Below are positions 59,182 to 64,000 of a stretch of DNA of 64,000 bases, piece after piece (the first letter of the stretch is position 1; every line of letters begins with the position of its first letter). The position numbers and the translations under genes were made by a program. Source of the DNA: Jaltomata sinuosa (taxonomy: Eukaryota; Streptophyta; Magnoliopsida; Solanales; Solanaceae); NCBI GenBank assembly GCA_003996215.1, contig QJPP01001548.1, positions 124,001 to 188,000 of the forward strand. Direction: 5' to 3'. Under the pieces are notes generated by a model. That model saw only the letters and a program-made list of their open reading frames with translations, made no database searches and had not been told where the DNA came from.

Positions 59182-60457
59182 TTAATGGACCACCCACACA
59201 TTGTATGCTTTTCTTTGGGATTCTTCAAGCTTCTCCAATGCTTTCCTTTTCATGAACATTGCTTGAAGGTTTTGGAGCTCTTTAGCTTGACTACGTGTGA
59301 AAGGCCTTGAAGGATAAGTGCCATCCAAGCAAGTACAATCCATGCTTTCCAAATCTAGTATCATCCTCCCCTTCTTGAAAAGGATTCCTCCTCGAATCCA
59401 ATGGATCACCTACAACACAAGGAGAAAGATCACTAACATTGAAAACATTATGAACATTATACTCACTTGGTAAGTCATTTATGTATGCATTGTCATTTAT
59501 CCGCTTGATCACTTTGAAGGGTCCATCTCCCCTTGGGCTTAGCTTTCCTTTTCGAACTTGTGGCAACCTCTCCTTTCAGAAATGAACCCACACCCAATCT
59601 TCTGGGTTGAAAATCACTTTCTTTCTTCCACGATTCTTTTGGTTGGCCACCTTTGAATTGTTTTTTTCAATGGCCTCTTTGACCTTGGAATGAATGTTCA
59701 TCATCTCCTTTGCTCATTGTTTAGCATCTAGGCTCAAAACAACATGGCTAGACAAAGGAGTCATAGTTAATGGAAATAAAGGCTTAAAGCCATAACATGC
59801 TTCAAATGGGGATATTCCAATAGATGAGTGGAAAGACCAGTTATATGCAAATTCTATCAAGGGTAAATGGTCTTACCAAGTGGTTGGGGTGCCCCTAATC
59901 ATACACCTAAGCATGCTTCCAAGAGTCCTGTTGACTACTTCGGTTTGCCCATCCATTTGAGAATGACAAGAAGTAGAGAACATGAGTTTGGTACCAAGTG
60001 TACCCCATAGACTCTTCCAAAAATGACTAATAAATTTTGAATCCCTATCACTAACAATGGTTTGAGGGACTCCATGCAATTTAAGCACATTAATGACAAA
60101 CAAGGATGCTACATGGGATGCATCATCACATTTATGGCATGGAATGAAATGAGTCATTTTAGAAAATCTATCCACTACCACAAATATGCTATCATGTCCT
60201 CTTTTAGTCCTAGGAAGTCCTAACACAAAATTCATAGAAATTTCCATCCATGGACCACTAGGAGTAGGAAGAGGGGTATACTTACCTTGAGGCCGAGTCG
60301 TGGATTTGGCTTGCATGTATTCGAGACATTGTCCACAAATCTGCTCCATATCATGCTTCATCTTTGGCCAATAAAATTGCTCCATAAGGATGTCAAGTGT
60401 CTTGGGTACTCCAAAGTGCCCCATCAACCCGCCACTATGAGCTTCCTTGATGAACAA
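59182..60457 (-). pseudogene. pol: Element F integrase and C-terminal tail
   Basis: Core 59873-60457: HSGGLMGHFGVPKTLDIL with CGQCLEYMQAKS (zinc region), then EISMNFVLGLPRT, where the first catalytic Asp of the family (usually MDF) is Asn, then VSDRDSKFISHFWK (second Asp present) and SQMDGQTEVVNRTLG (Glu present). The C-terminal part at 59291-59566 reads KLSPRGDGPFKVIKRINDNAYINDLPSEYNV..FNVSDLSPC, then NPFQEGEDD; a shifted frame (59182-59409) supplies a charged tail, RPFTRSQAKELQNLQAMFMKRKALEKLEESQRK. No chromodomain is seen. Confidence 0.85.
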
Positions 60458-60471
60458 CTATCTCCATGAAC

Positions 60472-61826
60472 TCATGGGCACACAATTTGCCCATTCTTGA
60501 ACAAAAATCCCTCAACCAATTGAAACCTATCAGCCCGCTTCCCTTGACTAAGACTATCAAAAGTCTCTTTGAAATCAAGATCCATATAATAGAATTCCTT
60601 CAAGCTTTCAAATCCCATCATTTTAGAAGCCAAGGTGTTGACCAATACAAACCTCCTTGATAGAGCATCTGCTACTACATTCTCTTTGCCTTGCTTGTGG
60701 TTGATCACATATGGAAAGGTCTCAATGAAATCAACCCATTTGGCATGTCGCTTTTTCAACTTGGATTGCCCCTTAAGATGCTTCAAGGACTCATGATCGG
60801 TCCTTATCACGAACTCTTTGTGCCACAAGTAGTATTGTCAATGAGCCAATACCCTCACAAGTGCATATAATTCCTTGTCATAAGTTGAGTATCGAAGAGT
60901 AGCTCCCTTTAGTTTGTCACTAAAGTAAGCCAATGGTTTTCCTTCTTACATCAACACATCAACTATACCAACACCCGAAGCATCACACTTTATCTCAAAA
61001 GATTTATCAAAATTAGGTAGTTGGAGTAATGGTGAGGAACTCAACATGGACTTCAATGCTTGAAAGGATATCTCTTGTTCTTCCCCCCACACAAAAGGTA
61101 AATCTTTCTTGATCAATTCGGTCAATGGGGAAGCAATTGAACTAAAGCCCTTCACAAATCGCCGGTAAAAGCTTGCCAACCCATGAAAACTTCTTACCTC
61201 GATTGCATTGGATGGGGTCGGCCAAGTCTTGATTGACTCCACCTTTTCTTCATTAACCTCTATACCATTTGCACTAACCACAAAGCCCAAGAACACTACT
61301 TTTTCAACACAAAAAGAACACTTCTTCAGATTTGCAAATAACCTTTCTCGTAGAAAAACATCAAACACTTGTTCAAATGGAATACATGCTCTTGAATTTT
61401 CTTGCTATACACAAGTATGTCATCAAAGTACACAACCACAAATTTGTTGATGAAGGGTTTTAGAACATGATTCATTAACCTCATGAAAGTGTTGGGAGGA
61501 TTAGTCAAAACAAATGGCATGACAAGCCATTCATACAACCCAAATTTTGTTTTGAAAGTCGTCTTCCATTCATCACCCGGTTTCATGCGAATTTGATGGT
61601 ACCCACTCCGAAGATCAACCTTTGAGAACACACTCACTCCACATAGCTCATCCAACATGTCATCAAGTCTAGGAATTAGATGCCTATACTTGATTGTAAT
61701 CTTGTTCACAGATCTACAATCAATGCACATTCTCCAAGTACCATCCTTTTTGGGAACAAGGATAACCGGTACGGCACACGGGCTTAGGCTTTCTTTGATC
61801 AATCCCTTTTCAAGGAGTTCTTCCAC
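60472..61826 (-). pseudogene. pol: Element F reverse transcriptase and RNase H
   Basis: RT: SPCAVPVILVPKKDGTWRMC, VFSKVDLRSGYHQIRM (first catalytic Asp), KTKFGLYEWLVMPFVLTNPPNTF (family consensus PFGLTNAPSTF altered) and VVVYFDDILVYSKK (catalytic DD intact). A frame change near 61330-61368 leads into the connection and RNase H: FLGFVVSANGIEV, SFHGLASFYRRFVKGFSSIASPL, CDASGVG, YDKELYALV and IRTDHESLKHL, with stops near 60946 and 60833. ENVVADALSRR marks the end of RNase H. Confidence 0.87.
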
Positions 61827-62252
61827 TTTCCTTTGTAGCTCTTTGGTCTATTTCGGATTACACCTATGGGCTAGTCAGTTGGGAATTTGTGACCCCGGCA
61901 TGAAGTTAATTTGGTGCTCAATTCCCCTCAAGGGTGGTAGTCCCTCGGGCATCTCTTCCAGAAATAGTTCATCATAGTCCTGCAAAAGAGAAGAAACAAT
62001 ACTAGACAAAATTCTAGTATCTTGGTTAGCATGCAATAAAATATTGGTGTTGACAAGGCACACTAAAAAGCGTTACTCATCCACACCCTTTAGACAATTG
62101 TTTGGCTTGGCTATCATACACATGTTCTTCTTATTTTTAGTCAAGTCACTTCTCTCTTTTGGAACAATGGTGGAACTTTCACCTTCAATCCTCTCTTCTT
62201 CCACCCTTATTCTCTCCTGAAGCTCCTTCATAGCCTGATAGTCCTCACTCAC
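61827..62252 (-). pseudogene. pol: Element F protease-RT linker
   Basis: Contains LLQDYDELFLEEMPEGLPPLRGIEHQINFMPG (61875-62063), the conserved segment preceding RT in Ty3/gypsy Pol. The remainder is charged and interrupted by stops. Confidence 0.75.
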
Positions 62253-62714
62253 TTAGTATGGGGTGAGAGGTGCAAGTACATATTTCTTACCATCAATCAC
62301 AAAAGCATACTTGTTGGTCCTTCCATAGTGCACAACATCTCTATCAAATTGCCAAGGCCTCCCTAACAATACATGAAAATCCAACATGGGTACCACATCA
62401 CAAATCAACTCCTCATTGTACTTTCTCACACTAAATCGAATACTTGCTTGTTTGAGGACCTTCATCTCCCCACTCTCATTGAGCCATTGTAGCATGTAAG
62501 GGTTGGAATGTCTTCTTGTTGGAATTTTCATACGCTCCACCAAAGAACTACTCACCACATTAGTGCAACTCCCACTATCAATAATCAAAGAACACACCTT
62601 ATCTTGGATCTTGCACCTAGCATGAAAGAGATTTTCCCTTTGGTCAAGTTCTTCTTTGGAAAGGGCTCTCATAATTCTCCTCACAACACATGAGAGGTTG
62701 GTATTTACCTTCAA
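62253..62714 (-). pseudogene. pol: Element F protease
   Basis: Retropepsin-like domain with CSLIIDSGSCTNVVSSSLVERM (catalytic Asp-Ser-Gly) and MLDFHVLLGRPWQFDRDVVHYGRTNKY downstream. This 153-codon segment is uninterrupted, one of the better kept domains in the window. Confidence 0.87.
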
Positions 62715-63799
62715 CTCACCATTATCATCAAGTATAGGTTACCCCCTTTCCATGAAGCAAGCAAACTTTACCCGCTCATCCAACCTTTCTTCCTCATCCG
62801 CCGAAGCTTCTCTCTCCCCTTCACCTTTATCTCCCTCTCCCTCACTCCTTTCCTCATTCACATATTCTTCATCCATTTTATACCAATCATAAAAAGCAAC
62901 AATGGCCCTCCTATTAGGACACTCACTAGCAATATATCCCCTTCCTTGACATTGAAAGCATTGAATGGTAGAGGGTCAAGGAAAGTTTGGTTTTTCGAAG
63001 TTACCTCTTTTTGGTTTATCATTCCCTTTGGCTTTATAATTAACCTTGACTTGAGTGTCTTGACCACTACCTTTAGATGATTTTCAAGGAGTTGGGGTCT
63101 TCCACTTATCATTCCTTGGTCCCACCCCAAGTCCTATCTCCTTTATTCCTATAGTCTTGACCTCCCATTCCTTGGTCCCACCCCAAGTCCTGAGGCCAAA
63201 CTCCTTCCCTTCGCCCTTCATAGCCATCTCTACCCCCACGCTCCAAAAACTCATCATTATTGTGCTCATCATCCATGTCATCATAGAGAGGATTTTGAAA
63301 TTGGTGGTTTGGGTAGGGTGTTTGTGTGGTGTTTCGTGGAGGTGATATGTAGGAATAATGTAAGGATGCATTTGATAGATTTTGGAGTGGAGTTTGGTAT
63401 AGAACTTGGTTTGCCACAAAAGGACGGTTCTCTTGTGAAGGATGATAGGGTTGTGGATGCGGATGTGGTGTTGGCTGCCTTGGGTAGTTTGGAGGGTTGT
63501 TTTTTGGAAGGTGGGTTGTTGGAAGTTTGGGTTCGATTTTGTGAAGGGTAACATAGTTGGTGATCTTGTCCCGGAGTAATGGTGGTGGATTGCACCGATG
63601 CTCACCTTGCCTCCTCATTTTTGACTTGGAATGCCTTCCCTTTATTCTTATTTTCCACCCGTACCAACCTTTCCTCCATACCTCCTAACTTCCCATTCAT
63701 TTCTGCTCTCATTTCCGCCACTTGTTTGGAGAGGTGGGTAAGAACCTCCATGAGGTTCTCTGAGCTCTCCCCAATTGGACTTGCACTGTGGTGGGACAT
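62715..63799 (-). pseudogene. gag: Element F gag, partial
   Basis: ATG at 63799 (MSHHSASPIGES) with a coiled-coil-like start VLTHLSKQVAEMRAEMNGKLGGMEERL, a stop near 63602, then a Pro/Asn/Gln-rich region. The zinc knuckle CFQCQGRGYIASEC, readable near 62930-62970, has Tyr where the metal-binding His is expected. A 25-base direct repeat (63111-63135 and 63167-63191) lies between. The usual capsid core is not recognisable, so an internal deletion is likely. Confidence 0.7.
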
Positions 63800-64000
63800 G
63801 GTACCTAGAAAACTCAACAAACAAGGTTAGTAGTAAAAGCCTCACGTCCCTCGTATGTAAATCTCAACTCACCTTCTATGGCGTCGTCTCAAAATTGGTA
63901 GTGAACTAGCTCCGCTCAATCAACTCAAGGTCACCTATCCTTTGTGGAGGAGTGGATTCTTGTGACTCTTGAAAGAAGGACGACTTGAAAGACTCTAAAC
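63800..64000 (-). other. Element F leader (5' untranslated region)
   Basis: No coding frame. Directly before the gag ATG the sense strand reads GAGTTTTCTAG|GTACC, the same AG|GTACC-ATG context as in front of the A downstream frame. I did not find the primer site inside the window. Confidence 0.5.

Larger units (their letters stand above)
58724..64000 (-). mobile_element. Element F: Ty3/gypsy retrotransposon, 5' end beyond window
   Basis: Minus-sense element inserted in the H LTR. In sense order from the right: gag, protease, RT, RNase H, integrase, C-terminal tail. The left edge is TGTGATAACGG or TGATAACGG at 58724/58726. The RT (LVMP box followed by TFMRLMNHVLKPF and YFDDIL) is unlike Athila and typical of chromovirus-like lineages, but no chromodomain was recognised, so the lineage is left open. 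Frame breaks and stops make it a pseudo-element. Confidence 0.85.

Noticed and set aside
59182..59566. Chromodomain at the F integrase C-terminus
   Set aside because: After FNVSDLSP the sequence is a charged tail without the aromatic residues or fold pattern of a chromodomain.
1..64000. Host protein-coding gene between elements
   Set aside because: Every segment could be assigned to an LTR, internal region or spacer of one of the elements; nothing remains for a host gene.

Overview
The window is plant nuclear DNA, most likely from a large-genome eudicot. The style of its LTR families recalls Solanaceae such as pepper or potato, but that attribution is from memory and not proved here. I see no host gene, no cellular RNA gene and no CRISPR array. 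Essentially all 64 kb is LTR retrotransposon sequence of the Ty3/gypsy group, stacked as insertions within insertions. I use letters for the elements.

Layout. Element D (plus strand, Tekay/Del-like) supplies an LTR at 1-2695, a tRNA-Met primer site and the start of gag. Its gag is split by element A (3473-17920, minus strand, Athila-like, 5-bp target duplication GTTAC). D gag resumes at 17926 and is interrupted again at 18636 by element E (plus strand, double-zinc-knuckle Gag). E gag is split by a solo LTR S (20445-23566, duplication GGATG) and then by element H (LTR from 24727). The H LTR is split by element C (25403-56584, minus strand, Athila-like, duplication GTGGC), resumes at 56590, and is split again by element F (58724 to the window end, minus strand, a different Ty3/gypsy lineage). 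C holds two further insertions: element B (28418-42904, minus strand, same family as A, duplication AAACA) and element G (47601-54667, plus strand, a non-coding large LTR derivative). The order D > E > H > C > B/G gives five levels.

Coding content. A and B each keep a recognisable but broken gag, protease, reverse transcriptase, RNase H, integrase and a downstream envelope-position open frame. C has gag and the downstream frame but no pol. F has gag, protease, RT, RNase H and integrase, with its 5' LTR beyond the window. Every pol is a pseudogene. Where they are readable, the integrase triads of A, B and F each have one altered catalytic residue.

Most interesting signal. The Athila-like elements carry a compact RNA module, six full copies and one partial, after pol and after the downstream frame in A and B and after gag in C. 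On the sense strand it reads as three consecutive hairpins. Two of the stems change sequence between copies while keeping pairing. In the copies next to pol, the UGA stop codon sits in the loop of the first hairpin. I also see duplicated polypurine-like motifs with a long hairpin in the 3' untranslated regions, and element-specific 'dialects' of short palindromes found in most of the LTR families and, in A, B and C, also in their internal spacers.
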